Assembly: GCF_900108245.1 (NCBI RefSeq)
Contig: NZ_FNUY01000004.1
Location: 1-64,000 of the forward strand
DNA from: Allobosea lathyri
GTDB lineage: Bacteria; Pseudomonadota; Alphaproteobacteria; Rhizobiales; Beijerinckiaceae
DNA: 64,000 nucleotides
Direction of reading: 5' to 3'
Shown here: positions 54,262 through 63,674 of the stretch, piece by piece
Layout: every line of letters starts with the position of its first letter
Numbering within the stretch: position 1 is the first letter of the stretch
Program-made: the position numbers and the translations under genes
Notes under the pieces: model-generated
Seen by the model: only the letters and a program-made list of their open reading frames with translations
What the model was told of the DNA's origin: nothing
Database searches by the model: none

Positions 54262-55146
54262 ATGACTGTTTTGCGTTCTGCCAAGTTCCCCTTTGCCAAG
54301 TTCCCAAGCCTTGCCAAGTTCCCAAGTCTTGCCAAGCTGCCAAGTCTTGCCAAGATGTTGGGCGCAGCGCTCGCCTTGGCCGCTTTGGCTGTCTTGCTGC
54401 CGGGCTTTTCACCGCCATCGGTCGACAAGCCCGGACCGCTCGATCTCACCGGCTATCGGGTGACCTTCGCGGAAGAGTTCGACAAGCTCAGCGTCTCGCC
54501 CTGGGGACCCACGACCCGCTGGATCGCGCACACGCCCTGGAACGGCGATTTCGGCGACGCCCGCTTCGCTGATCCGCAGCCGGGATTTCCTTTCACGATC
54601 GACAACGGCATCCTTCGGATCGAAGCCCGCAAGGGGGCCGATGGGCGCTGGGAGTCGGGCCTGCTCGCCGGGCACGATCTCAAGGGCAACGGCTTTGCCC
54701 AGCAATACGGCTATTTCGAAATGCGGGCGAAACTGCCGCCCGGAAAGGGCGTCTGGCCGGCGTTCTGGCTGATGGGCACCGAACGCGCGCGCTACGCTGT
54801 CGAAGTCGACGTGATGGAGTATTATGGGCACGATCCCCGCGCGCTCCACAGCGTCTACCACGTCTGGTCGATGGATAAGGTCTATCCGGAGCGGCACGTC
54901 CCCTATGTCGCGCGGTTCGAGACAGACCTGACCGACGACTATCATCGCTTCGGCGTGATGATCGACGCGAGATGGACGACGTTTTATCTGGACGGCACGC
55001 CGTATTGGCGCATCGCGACACCGCCGGAATTCGCACAGCCCTTGTTTCCCCTGCTCAACCTCGCGCTGGGAAGCGGCTGGCCGATCACGGAGACGCCCAA
55101 TCCGTCCTACATGTTCGTCGATTATGTCCGCATCTACGCCAAATGA
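54262..55146 (+). CDS. Glycoside hydrolase family 16 protein with a repeat-built N-terminus
   Basis: Start at 54262 gives 294 residues; a start at 54355 (M-L-G-A-A-L-A-L-A) is an alternative that leaves the repeat untranslated. The catalytic signature is E181-V-D183-V-M-E186 followed by Y-Y-G. The upstream beta-jelly-roll segment is G-Y-F-E-M-R-A-K-L-P-P-G-K-G-V-W-P-A-F-W-L-M-G. Residues about 8-31 repeat F-P-S-L-A-K before a hydrophobic helix, so the protein is secreted or membrane-anchored. GH16 enzymes in such loci trim or process beta-glucan or galactan polymers and set chain length. Confidence 0.9.
   Translation: MTVLRSAKFPFAKFPSLAKFPSLAKLPSLAKMLGAALALAALAVLLPGFSPPSVDKPGPLDLTGYRVTFAEEFDKLSVSPWGPTTRWIAHTPWNGDFGDARFADPQPGFPFTIDNGILRIEARKGADGRWESGLLAGHDLKGNGFAQQYGYFEMRAKLPPGKGVWPAFWLMGTERARYAVEVDVMEYYGHDPRALHSVYHVWSMDKVYPERHVPYVARFETDLTDDYHRFGVMIDARWTTFYLDGTPYWRIATPPEFAQPLFPLLNLALGSGWPITETPNPSYMFVDYVRIYAK
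54301..54354 (+). repeat. Three 18-bp tandem repeats at the GH16 gene start
   Basis: Units at 54301-54318, 54319-54336 and 54337-54354 are TTCCCAAGTCTTGCCAAG with at most two changes. A related 15-base partial copy precedes them. They keep the frame and encode F/L-P-S-L-A-K. The number of units can change without shifting frame, so the N-terminus may vary between strains. Confidence 0.85.
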
Positions 55147-55177
55147 CGAAGCCCGCTTGCATAAGGGGGCCGGTCTG

Positions 55178-56266
55178 ATGAGGATCCTGCATCTCGCCAA
55201 TCATTGTCGCCTGGGCCACGGGAACGTCCACGCTGCCGTAGATCTCGCCTGCATTCAGGCTGATAGGGGCGACAGCGTCGCCTATGCGAGCGAAGACGGC
55301 GAATTCCGCGAGCTGCTGCTTTCGACCGGCGTCGCCCATATCCCGCTCAAGCAGCGCAGCAAGCAGCCGCTCGAACTGGCGAATGCCCTGGCAAAACTCG
55401 TCGCCCTGATCCGCGACAGCCGCATCGACATCGTCCATGCCCATATGATGGCGGGCGCCGTGCTGGGTTATCTCGCGACACGGGTGACCCGGGCCTCCCT
55501 GGTCACCACCGTGCACAATTCCTTCGATGGTCACTCGACCATCATGCGGCTTGGCGACCGCATCGCCGCGGTAAGCGAAGCCGAGCGGATCACCTTGATG
55601 GCGCGCGGCTTTTCCGCGCAAAAACTGGTCACGATCGTCAACGCCCCGCTGGGAGGGGCGCGCTCGCGCTGGTTCGCGGGGGAGCCCGATATCGCGATTG
55701 CGCGACCGAGCATAACCACCGTTTGCGGACTGCACGCCCGCAAGGGCGTCGACACGATCATTGCGGCCTTCCGCCTCGTCGCTGGCGATTATCCGGCGAC
55801 GCTCAACATCGTGGGCGACGGCCCTGACCGGGCGCTGCTCGAACAGGCGGCGCGCGAAACCGGTTTTGGCGACCGCATCCTTTTTCACGGCTCGTTGCGC
55901 GATCCGCAGAAGGTGCTGCAGAGCTCCGATATCTTCGTGCTGGCGTCTCACGCCGAACCGCTCGGACTGGTCAATCTCGAGGCTCGCCATGCCGGCTGCG
56001 CGATCATCGCCACCGCAGTCGGCGGCGTTCCCGAGGCTCTGGACGGCGGCAAGGCAGGCATCCTGGTGCCACCAGGCGACCCCGAGGCTTTCGCGCGCGA
56101 ATTGCGCGGTCTGCTTGGCGACCCCGAAAATCTCGCGCGGATGAAGGCCCGAGCGAGGGAGGGCGTCGAACGCTTCTTCGTCGACCGGCTCTATGCCGAT
56201 TATCGCGACCTCTACGCTTCGCTGAAGCCGGAGGGCGCCTCGATGACGGCCAGACAAGCGACGTAA
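55178..56266 (+). CDS. Glycosyltransferase family 4
   Basis: The ATG at 55178, with a GGGGG-rich site upstream, gives 362 residues. The GT-B fold shows an N-terminal H-L-A-N-H-C-R-L-G-H-G-N, V-H-A-H-M-M-A-G, and the second-domain donor site F-V-L-A-S-H-A-E-P-L-G-L-V-N-L-E-A-R-H-A-G with the conserved E-x7-E-like pattern. It is 31 bases downstream of the GH16 gene and probably belongs to the same transcript. A palindromic repeat follows. Confidence 0.9.
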   Translation: MRILHLANHCRLGHGNVHAAVDLACIQADRGDSVAYASEDGEFRELLLSTGVAHIPLKQRSKQPLELANALAKLVALIRDSRIDIVHAHMMAGAVLGYLATRVTRASLVTTVHNSFDGHSTIMRLGDRIAAVSEAERITLMARGFSAQKLVTIVNAPLGGARSRWFAGEPDIAIARPSITTVCGLHARKGVDTIIAAFRLVAGDYPATLNIVGDGPDRALLEQAARETGFGDRILFHGSLRDPQKVLQSSDIFVLASHAEPLGLVNLEARHAGCAIIATAVGGVPEALDGGKAGILVPPGDPEAFARELRGLLGDPENLARMKARAREGVERFFVDRLYADYRDLYASLKPEGASMTARQAT

Positions 56267-56324
56267 GCATCGAGCGGCAAGGGTTGGGCTAGAGCATTTC
56301 GCGTCTGGCTTGGCTTGGCGCACT

Positions 56325-56462
56325 GTCATCCCGGACAAGCCGCGAAGCGGCGCTGATCCGGGATCCATTCCGGAACCTCTCTCGGAAGCGCCTCGGAATG
56401 GATCCCGGGTCTGCGCTACGCTTCGCCCGGGATGACCGACCGTATCAACTTGAACACGAAGC
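56325..56462. repeat. Dispersed palindromic intergenic repeat, full copy
   Basis: The outer arms GTCATCCCGG (56325-56334) and CCGGGATGAC (56427-56436) enclose an inner palindrome of GGGATCCATTCCGG (56360-56373) and CGGAATGGATCCC (56394-56406). The flank after it contains TTGAACACGAA. Everything from 56360 onward is closely matched at 295-402. It separates convergent genes and may serve as a bidirectional transcription barrier. Confidence 0.75.
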
Positions 56463-56466
56463 GTTT

Positions 56467-57864
56467 CTAATATCCAGCCACGAGCGTCGTACGCCTTTCC
56501 GGCGCGGGATCGTGCCCGAACCCGTTGATCAGCCCATAGAGCGCTGCGACCCCGACCCCGAAATCGGCCGATGTACCTGCAAGCGCCGACAGCACCAGGC
56601 TGATCAGCAATGTCGCCTTCAGGGCGAGCAGCAACTCCGCCCGCGAAGAATGTCCGGCCGGTGCACGCCTTGCGAAGGTTTGGACGATAAAGCCGAGCAT
56701 CAGCGCCGCGCCCAGCGCTCCGGTATTTGAAAGCAGCGCCACGAACCAGTTGGAGGCTCGCGCCGAACCCAGCCCGACGCCGAAGCCCGATGTCGCCAGG
56801 AAGCCGTCCACGGCCGTCTGGTTCCAGTTCATGCGCTCGATATAGGATTCGGAGGTGGATTTCTGGAACAGCATGAGATCGACCATGTCGTGGACGTGGT
56901 CGGAGAGCGACGGCTGGAACAGGATGATTCCGAGCACGACCGTCGCAACCACCGTCAGTCCGATGAAGCCGGTGGTGAGGCTGCTGCGCCATCGCACCGA
57001 GGGCGAGCGCAGCCGCCGCAGCCAGTTCAGCGCGAGCAGGCCTGCGCAGACACCCAGCCCGACATAGGCTGTCGACGATGTCGAAAGCGCCGACATGACC
57101 AACAGAGCGGATGCCGTGATCGCCGCCAAGCCGCGCGAACGGCCGGAATAGGCCGGATAGAGAAAGGCGAGGCCCGTCGCGTAGAGCAGCGAAAGCCCGC
57201 CGAAGGACGAGGCTTCCGGCATCAGGCCGACCAGGCGACGCGTGCCCAGGGATTCGACGTCGGTGAAGAGGTTGTAGCTCACCGTCCGGAACGGATCGAG
57301 CAGGTATGATGCCCCCGCGGCATCGGCCGCCATCGCCACCAGCGCCGACAGCGACAGCACGACGCCGCCAAGCAGAAACGCCCGCCGCATGACGGCTTCG
57401 AAGTCGAAATGCTCGGATAACACGGAGAACATCACGACGACGCCGACCGATAGGCAGAGATAAAGCGCCTGCGTGAAATTATACGAGCCCGGCGCCAGCG
57501 GCTGCGGGCCCGCACTAACCCCCGAGATCGACACGACATCGACCGTTCCCGCGAAAATGCGCGGCGCGAACATGGTGACGAGCACGCTGACGACGAGAAA
57601 CAGCATCAGCAGCCCGAGCGAGCGCAGATCAAGCATCGCGGCAAGCGCCCACCGGAGCATTTGCGCATTGAGCAGCGCGCGCAGGATGATGACCCCGGCG
57701 CAAACCGCTTGTGGCAGGAGGTTGACGCCGCCTGCGGCCTCGACGGGAACAACCGCCAGCGACCCGAACGCCGCTGAGGCGAAGAACAGGTAGATCAGGA
57801 CCTGCCAGGAGCCGAACACGCCCCAGAGCAGAACGCACCAGAAGACAAGAACGGGCCAGGTCAC
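56467..57864 (-). CDS. Wzy-like polysaccharide polymerase / O-antigen ligase-like membrane protein
   Basis: The GTG at 57864, with GGGAGAA at proper spacing, gives 465 residues. At least ten hydrophobic helices are visible, plus a large hydrophilic loop (about 335-375) containing S-T-S-E-S-Y-I-E-R. Such a loop with R/E residues, in a polytopic protein beside a flippase gene, is typical of Wzy polymerases, whose sequences are poorly conserved. It is the last gene of the minus-strand arm of the locus. Confidence 0.8.
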   Translation of the reverse strand: MTWPVLVFWCVLLWGVFGSWQVLIYLFFASAAFGSLAVVPVEAAGGVNLLPQAVCAGVIILRALLNAQMLRWALAAMLDLRSLGLLMLFLVVSVLVTMFAPRIFAGTVDVVSISGVSAGPQPLAPGSYNFTQALYLCLSVGVVVMFSVLSEHFDFEAVMRRAFLLGGVVLSLSALVAMAADAAGASYLLDPFRTVSYNLFTDVESLGTRRLVGLMPEASSFGGLSLLYATGLAFLYPAYSGRSRGLAAITASALLVMSALSTSSTAYVGLGVCAGLLALNWLRRLRSPSVRWRSSLTTGFIGLTVVATVVLGIILFQPSLSDHVHDMVDLMLFQKSTSESYIERMNWNQTAVDGFLATSGFGVGLGSARASNWFVALLSNTGALGAALMLGFIVQTFARRAPAGHSSRAELLLALKATLLISLVLSALAGTSADFGVGVAALYGLINGFGHDPAPERRTTLVAGY

Positions 57865-57883
57865 CGATCTTCTCCCGACACAG

Positions 57884-59143
57884 TCACGCCGGCGCAGCCG
57901 CCGGCAGCGCAACGAACAGCGATTTGCGGCGATGGTAGACCACGGCCGCCATCATGGCCGTCACCAGCGCCTCGGTCATCGTCACGGCCGCTGCGGCCCC
58001 CGCCCCGCCATAGAAATGGCAAAGCGGCACCAGCATCGCCAGATTGATCAGCCCCGACGCGACGGTGATCTGCATGAACTGCCGCGTCATGCCATGCGGC
58101 AGCATGATGTTGATGCCGAGCGCATTGCTCAATCCCACGATGAAGGGGATGGGCGAGAGCAGCTTGACGATGATCACCGCCGCCGCGAAATCCGGCCCCA
58201 GGAAACTTGTGGTGATGAATTCAGCCGAGACATACATGGCGAGGCTGAGCATCAGCGTCGCCGCCGCCTGCCCTGCCAGCACGATCTTCATCAACTGGCC
58301 GGCGCGTTCTGGCGAGGTCGCCAGCAGATTGTTGACCCGGGGAAATATCCCCATGCTGATAGGGCCGATCACGCCCTGCACGCCGCGCCGGATCCGATCC
58401 GCCCCGCTGAACAGTCCCGCCTGGCCCACGCCCGACAGGGCCGCGAGCACGACGAGATTGCTCTGGCTGTAGAGGCTGATGCCGCCCGTCGATAAAAAGA
58501 GCTGGGTTCCCTCCCTGATCTGCCGCCACGCACCCGACAGCGACAGCCCGACGGGCCGCAACGGAATGACGCGCGCGACGAAATAGAGCGACGCCACCGT
58601 CGAGACCAGGAAGGTCCCACCCTGGATTGCGGCCGCGATCACCACGTCGTCGGGAGAATGCACCAGCAGAAAGGTCAGCGGCACGGTCAGTGCACGGCCG
58701 AGCAGGGATGCGGTAGCGAAACCGACCATGCGTTCGAGCCCCTGCAGCAGCCAGCCGGCATTGGCGATGCTGAACAGCACCTGCAGCAGATAGGCGAGCA
58801 GGATCGGCGTCATCGCGTGAAGGCTCGGAATCATCCAGATGATCACCCCGGCACCGAGGATGGCGACCAGAGCCAGCAGGGCCTTGGCCATCGTGACATC
58901 CCAGAACAGGGTGCGCAGCACCGCCGGCGACGACGCGTTCTGCGCGGCCTTCTGCGTCGCGCTCAGGCTGAAGCCCCATTCGCAGACGAGCGAAACGTAA
59001 CTGACGATCGCGCCGGCTATGGCCAGGATGCCGAAATGCGTGACGCCGAGGACGCGCGCAAGATAGGGCGTCGTGAGCAGGGGGATCAGATAGATGCTGC
59101 CCTGCCAGAGGATCAGCGTCCCGATGTTTACAAGGATTTTCAC
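57884..59143 (-). CDS. Oligosaccharide flippase, Wzx-like (MATE/MOP family)
   Basis: The 419-residue protein has about twelve to fourteen helices and the Wzx-type N-terminus Q-G-S-I-Y-L-I-P-L-L-T-T-P-Y-L-A-R-V-L-G. A central G-Q-A-G-L-F-S-G-A-D-R-I-R-R-G-V-Q pattern is also present. It should move undecaprenyl-linked repeat units to the periplasm for the adjacent Wzy-like polymerase. The gene is 20 bases upstream of the polymerase start on the same strand. Confidence 0.9.
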   Translation of the reverse strand: MKILVNIGTLILWQGSIYLIPLLTTPYLARVLGVTHFGILAIAGAIVSYVSLVCEWGFSLSATQKAAQNASSPAVLRTLFWDVTMAKALLALVAILGAGVIIWMIPSLHAMTPILLAYLLQVLFSIANAGWLLQGLERMVGFATASLLGRALTVPLTFLLVHSPDDVVIAAAIQGGTFLVSTVASLYFVARVIPLRPVGLSLSGAWRQIREGTQLFLSTGGISLYSQSNLVVLAALSGVGQAGLFSGADRIRRGVQGVIGPISMGIFPRVNNLLATSPERAGQLMKIVLAGQAAATLMLSLAMYVSAEFITTSFLGPDFAAAVIIVKLLSPIPFIVGLSNALGINIMLPHGMTRQFMQITVASGLINLAMLVPLCHFYGGAGAAAAVTMTEALVTAMMAAVVYHRRKSLFVALPAAAPA

Positions 59144-59164
59144 GCTCGGGACCCCTGGCTTCCG

Positions 59165-60142
59165 TCAGTGTGAAGCAGCTGCTGGGACAGGCTGGAAAAA
59201 CACGTCCCTGACCTGCTGCGCAAAGACCTCCCGTTCTCGCGTGATCACCTGGCGATAGGCTTCCTGAACCGCCTGATGTCGCGGGAAATCGGTCAGGATA
59301 TCGCTGATCAGCGCTTGGAATGCCGCTGGAAGCGTGTCGTCGACGGCGAGCTTGTAGCTCCCCGTCAGGTTGATATCCTCATCGAAGGCGGCGGACCCTC
59401 GCGCACCGACCACCACGACGGTTCCCATCATCGCGGCTTCGCGCGGGAGGCGATCCTTGCCGGGATGCTCGCCGAAATCGATGTAGATCTTGGCGCGTCG
59501 GAAGATGGCCTCGACCTCCGCCTTGGTCATGTTGATGATCGGGACGAAAGTAAGCGCGGGATAGGCGGCCCGCAGCCTATCGGTGATCTCGATGCCCTTC
59601 TTGGGATTGTAGAGGATAAGGTCCTCCCTCGGCGCGCTGTCGCGGGCGGCGGCCTCAATGGACAGATAGTCGGAGAGCAATTCGCCGCCGATCAAATGCG
59701 GCTTGAGCCGGCTGCGCGCATAATAGGACTGGAACAGATGGCCGGTTCCCAACCGCGTCAGCAGCTGCAGCAGGGCTGCCTTGTAGGTATTCGCGATGAC
59801 ACGTGCGGCCTTGCTGGAGCGCCTGCTTTCGAAGAAGTCGAAACTCAGCCACCACACATAGCGGTCGGCTGGTGAAAGCAGCGGCAGCTTCCGGATCATC
59901 GTCTCCGGGGCGACGATGCAATCGCCCTTGCCGAGATCGAGCGCGCGCAGCGGAGGCGTATCGTAGCAACGATAGCGCTCCGGAACCTCGGCGGTCGGAT
60001 CGGGAACATAGTGGATCGCCGCGTCGCCGCCATGCAGCCGGATTTCATGGACGAGTTGATGCAGCAGTTCCGGGCCGCCCGTCGTCGACGCCGACGGGGC
60101 CAGGACGGCGATCTTGCCGTAGCGACAGGCCAGCGCAGTCAT
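59165..60142 (-). CDS. Glycosyltransferase-like protein (GT-B fold candidate)
   Basis: The 325-residue protein begins with a GT-B-like strand and loop, A-V-L-A-P-S-A-S-T-T-G-G-P-E-L-L-H-Q-L. Its C-terminal half has L-Y-N-P-K-K-G, F-V-P-I-I-N-M-T-K-A-E-V and H-P-G-K-D-R-L-P-R-E-A-A-M-M-G-T-V-V-V, resembling the donor-binding region of GT1/GT4 enzymes. I cannot place it in a named CAZy family. Its start overlaps the next gene's end by four bases (ATGA at 60139-60142). Confidence 0.72.
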   Translation of the reverse strand: MTALACRYGKIAVLAPSASTTGGPELLHQLVHEIRLHGGDAAIHYVPDPTAEVPERYRCYDTPPLRALDLGKGDCIVAPETMIRKLPLLSPADRYVWWLSFDFFESRRSSKAARVIANTYKAALLQLLTRLGTGHLFQSYYARSRLKPHLIGGELLSDYLSIEAAARDSAPREDLILYNPKKGIEITDRLRAAYPALTFVPIINMTKAEVEAIFRRAKIYIDFGEHPGKDRLPREAAMMGTVVVVGARGSAAFDEDINLTGSYKLAVDDTLPAAFQALISDILTDFPRHQAVQEAYRQVITREREVFAQQVRDVFFQPVPAAASH

Positions 60143-61236
60143 CGCCGCTCCTCCACCCGAACCGGCTGCTCAAGCGACGGACGTTCCGGAGCCGGCCGCT
60201 CGGACGGATCGCGAGGCGAGAGCGGCAGGCGCAGAAGCCCGAGGGCAATATCCTTCATCAGCACCTTCCACCCCGAGATGCCGCTTTCATCCATTTCGTA
60301 GAAGCCCTGCTTTTTCATCGCCGACAGCCGGGACAGGCGCGCCGCAAAGCTCGGGGCTTCGTAGAACTGCATACGCATCGCGTAGGTCTCGCCGATGCGC
60401 CTCCAGTAAAGCGCCGCCTGCTCTGCCTGATCGGCGATGGGCGATGGGCGCGATGTCGCGGCAAGATCGGCCATCAGCCCGGCCCGATGCAGCGCGATCG
60501 TCATATGCTGACGCAGGATATCGGCCGAGCCGTTGAACTTGCCGCGCAGCCGGACCATCAAGGGCTTCTTCAGGCCGCCATAGACGTTTTTGCCATGCTG
60601 GCGATAGGCAACGAGCGGATGAGCAAGCGTGACAGTCTTGCCGAGGCTGAGAGCCAGGAAATAGATCCAGCGATCATGCGACAGCGAGGTCCGCAGCGTA
60701 TGGCTGTCGGTGCCGCGCGCCTCGAACCTGATCAGGCCGAGCAGGTCTCGCCGAAACACCTGCGTAAAGCCGAAGAACACCTCCCAGGGCGGCAGCGTCA
60801 GCGCCGGATAGGTCGCTCCATGCGCGATTCCCTGCGAGAAGAACCCGATATAGGCCGAGTTCCCGTCGATAAGCGTGGCGGTATGGGCGCATAACACAGC
60901 GTCCTCGCGCTCCAGAGCCTCCACGCAGCGTTCCAGCTTCTCCGGATGCCAGTCATCATCCTGATCGCAGAAGGCGATATAGGTTCCTTCGCAGAACTGC
61001 GCTGCATTCAGGAAGTTCTCGCCATATCCCAGGCGCTCGCTGTTGAACCGCACCCGCACGGGAAAAGGAGCCCGCTCGGCGAAGGCCGAGACGATACGCA
61101 AGGTTCCATCGGTAGAGCCGTCGTCGGATATAAGCAGTTCATGCGGCGGGAACGTTTGCCGCAGGATACTCTCCAATTGCGCCCCGATATACCGCTCGCC
61201 ATTGTAAGTGGCCATAACGACAGAAACGCTATTCAT
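60139..61236 (-). CDS. Glycosyltransferase family 2 (rhamnosyltransferase-like)
   Basis: The 365-residue GT-A enzyme starts V-S-V-V-M-A-T-Y-N-G-E-R-Y-I-G, with the nucleotide-binding S-D-D-G-S-T-D-G-T near residue 38 and the D-x-D-like F-C-D-Q-D-D-D-W near 93. This set is typical of WbbL/RfbF-type transferases. Downstream overlap with the GT-B-like gene indicates translational coupling. It follows the UDP-galactopyranose mutase gene, so a galactofuranosyltransferase role is conceivable but unproven. Confidence 0.9.
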   Translation of the reverse strand: MNSVSVVMATYNGERYIGAQLESILRQTFPPHELLISDDGSTDGTLRIVSAFAERAPFPVRVRFNSERLGYGENFLNAAQFCEGTYIAFCDQDDDWHPEKLERCVEALEREDAVLCAHTATLIDGNSAYIGFFSQGIAHGATYPALTLPPWEVFFGFTQVFRRDLLGLIRFEARGTDSHTLRTSLSHDRWIYFLALSLGKTVTLAHPLVAYRQHGKNVYGGLKKPLMVRLRGKFNGSADILRQHMTIALHRAGLMADLAATSRPSPIADQAEQAALYWRRIGETYAMRMQFYEAPSFAARLSRLSAMKKQGFYEMDESGISGWKVLMKDIALGLLRLPLSPRDPSERPAPERPSLEQPVRVEERR

Positions 61237-61252
61237 AACAACACTCCCGATT

Positions 61253-62440
61253 CTATAGGCTTACGGCCATATTTTTTCGTTCCCCCGCTTCGTTTTGCGC
61301 AGTTTCGGGCGGCCTTGCCTGCGAGAGCTGTTTCTCGAAGAGCGCCAGGGCGCGGCCGCAAGCCTGGTCCATGTTGTAATAGGCGTAGTCGCCGAGCCGT
61401 CCGGCGAACCAGACCTTGCCGCGCAATTCCTGGGCCATCTGCTGATAGGGGCGCAGCGCCGATGCGGTGTCGTCGGTCGGGATCGGGTAATAGGGTTCGT
61501 TGCGGCCCGGCACATAGGCTTCCGGATACTCTTCGATCAGGACGCTGCCCGGTGCCGACTGGCCGGTCAAATGCTTGAACTCGGTGATCCGCGTGAAATC
61601 GAATTCATTGGGATAGTTGACCGTCCCGACCGGAAGGACATGAGCTTCATCGCGCTCGAACATCCGGAAGCGAATGCTGCGGTAAGGCAGCGCGCCATGG
61701 GCGAAATCGAAATATTCGTCGATAGGACCGGTGAAGACGACCTTCGCATCGGGATAAAGGCCGCGCACGGAATCAAAATCGGTCGATGTCTCCACGGCGA
61801 TGTTCTCATGCGCGAGAATCCGCTCGAACATCGCGGAATAGCCATCCGCCGGCATGGCCTGGTAGATATCCTGGAAATAGCGATTGTCGCGGCTGATATG
61901 GATGGGAACACGCGCACTGACCGAAGGGTCGAGCTGTTCGGGACGCAGCGACCATTGCTTGATCGTGTAGTTCTCGAAGACTTTTTGATAAACGTAATCC
62001 GCGAGGAAGCGGAGCTGTTCGCTGGCCTCTTCGCGCATCTTCAGGATCGGGACCTTCTTGCCGTAGCCATAGGTGTCGATCAGGACTTGCGAGAGCTGAT
62101 CCGCCATCTGGCGTGGAAACAGGTCGGCAAGCGTGTTCAGGTTGAACGGGATCGGCGTGTAACAGCCATCGACATGGCCGACGACGTGATGAAAATATGG
62201 CCGCCATTCGGTAAAGCGCGACAGGTAATCCCAGATCTTCTTGCTGTTGGTATGGAAGATGTGGGGACCGTATTTGTGGACGAGGATGCCGTAAGGCCCC
62301 TTGTAGTCGTAGGCATTGCCGCCGATGTGGTCACGTCGATCGATCACCAGAACCGATTGACCGAGCTGCGAAGCGATCCGCTCCGCAAGAACTGCTCCGG
62401 TAAAACCTGCTCCGACAATAATCCATTGCGGTGTACTCAC
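61253..62440 (-). CDS. glf: UDP-galactopyranose mutase
   Basis: The GTG at 62440, with GGAG upstream, gives 395 residues. The FAD-binding N-terminus is I-I-V-G-A-G-F-T-G-A-V-L-A-E-R. Signature segments follow: R-R-D-H-I-G-G-N-A-Y-D, Y-G-P-H-I-F-H-T-N, I-K-Q-W, F-T-G-P-I-D-E-Y-F and W-F-A-G-R-L-G-D-Y-A-Y-Y-N-M-D-Q. Glf converts UDP-galactopyranose to UDP-galactofuranose, which indicates that the polymer or lipopolysaccharide built by this locus contains galactofuranose. Confidence 0.96.
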   Translation of the reverse strand: MSTPQWIIVGAGFTGAVLAERIASQLGQSVLVIDRRDHIGGNAYDYKGPYGILVHKYGPHIFHTNSKKIWDYLSRFTEWRPYFHHVVGHVDGCYTPIPFNLNTLADLFPRQMADQLSQVLIDTYGYGKKVPILKMREEASEQLRFLADYVYQKVFENYTIKQWSLRPEQLDPSVSARVPIHISRDNRYFQDIYQAMPADGYSAMFERILAHENIAVETSTDFDSVRGLYPDAKVVFTGPIDEYFDFAHGALPYRSIRFRMFERDEAHVLPVGTVNYPNEFDFTRITEFKHLTGQSAPGSVLIEEYPEAYVPGRNEPYYPIPTDDTASALRPYQQMAQELRGKVWFAGRLGDYAYYNMDQACGRALALFEKQLSQARPPETAQNEAGERKNMAVSL

Positions 62441-62588
62441 GGAAAACTCCAGCCCCACAAGAGACGCCCGGCCGCGCCGGCCGTGAATTGTGATGCTGCA
62501 CCGCAATAACCGTGCCAGCCTCCGCTCCGGCCGATAACGTTTGTGAGAGCGGCACCCACAAGCAGCTCCACAACGTGGAAACCTGCCC

Positions 62589-63674
62589 TCAAGACCTGTC
62601 GATCTTCGCCATGGACTCTAAGTAACCCAATGCCGAGCCGCGCCACGAGAATTGGCCAGCCTGAACTCGCCCCTTCTCGATGAGCGAAGCCCGCAGGGAG
62701 GGATCGTCGCGCAGCCGCAGGAATGCCTTCAGCCATTCCTGCGGCTGATCCGGATCCGCATAAAGCACGGCGCTGCCCCCGACTTCAGGCAGGCTCGCGC
62801 GGTCGGACGAAACAACAGGACAGCCAAGTGCCATGGCCTCGAGCGGCGGCAAGCCAAAGCCTTCGACGAAAGAGGGGAAAGCCAGGCACAGGCAATCGCC
62901 CAGCAAAGCGGCGAGTTCGTCATCAGACAGGCGACCCACCGAGATCGCCTCATGAGATGCATCGAGACCGCCGGCCTGAAAAACCTTCGCATCGAGAGCG
63001 CCGACGATCGCCAGCTTCAAGCCCTCCTTGGCCATATCCCCGGCAAGCGCTCGCAGCATGGCGACGTTCTTGTGCGGCGCACCACTGCCGAGGACGACGA
63101 CGGTCCTCGGCCCGGCCGCTTTCTCCGTTGCGGGAGAACGCGTGGGGAACCACGCCTTGGCGTGCTCGTGGCCATTGGGAAGGACTGCGATCGCGCCCGA
63201 ATCGAGGCCCACAGCCGCGATCTTCTCCGCCGAATAACGCGAAACGGTCGTGACGAGCCTGGCGCGCCGCGCCACGGTGGGGATCAGCGCCTTATAGAGC
63301 AGCCTGAACTGCAGCGAATAGCTGGCAGGAAATTCGACGACGTTCATGTCGTGGATACAGACGATGTTGCGCCCCCATACCGGCGCGGTGTTGCACAGGT
63401 TCAGGATTTTACCCTTCGCCTGCGCCGGCAGCACGATCTGCTCCCATAGATGCCCCTTGAGGCCGGTCACAGTGCGGCTCTCGATCGCCTTCAATCCCGG
63501 CAGAGCAAGCCCGGCCTCCGGCATCAGAATCTCAACCCTGAGCCCTGCCGTGAGCGGGTGCCGCTCGGCAATCAGCTCATCGAGGCCTTGGACGATCTCG
63601 CGAGCATAACGTTGAACGCCCGTGATTTTCTGCGTCAGAAAGCGGCCGTTTATGCACCAGTCTCGCCGCTCCAT
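62589..63674 (-). CDS. Glycosyltransferase family 1/4 (WbaZ/mannosyltransferase-like)
   Basis: The 361-residue GT-B enzyme starts C-I-N-G-R-F-L-T-Q-K-I-T-G-V-Q-R-Y-A-R-E, a pattern common in WbaZ-like transferases. It carries the donor-site block A-F-P-S-F-V-E-G-F-G-L-P-P-L-E-A-M-A-L-G-C-P-V. It is the first gene of the minus-strand arm, 148 bases before glf, with only untranslated DNA in front of it. The specific sugar is not predictable. Confidence 0.9.
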   Translation of the reverse strand: MERRDWCINGRFLTQKITGVQRYAREIVQGLDELIAERHPLTAGLRVEILMPEAGLALPGLKAIESRTVTGLKGHLWEQIVLPAQAKGKILNLCNTAPVWGRNIVCIHDMNVVEFPASYSLQFRLLYKALIPTVARRARLVTTVSRYSAEKIAAVGLDSGAIAVLPNGHEHAKAWFPTRSPATEKAAGPRTVVVLGSGAPHKNVAMLRALAGDMAKEGLKLAIVGALDAKVFQAGGLDASHEAISVGRLSDDELAALLGDCLCLAFPSFVEGFGLPPLEAMALGCPVVSSDRASLPEVGGSAVLYADPDQPQEWLKAFLRLRDDPSLRASLIEKGRVQAGQFSWRGSALGYLESMAKIDRS

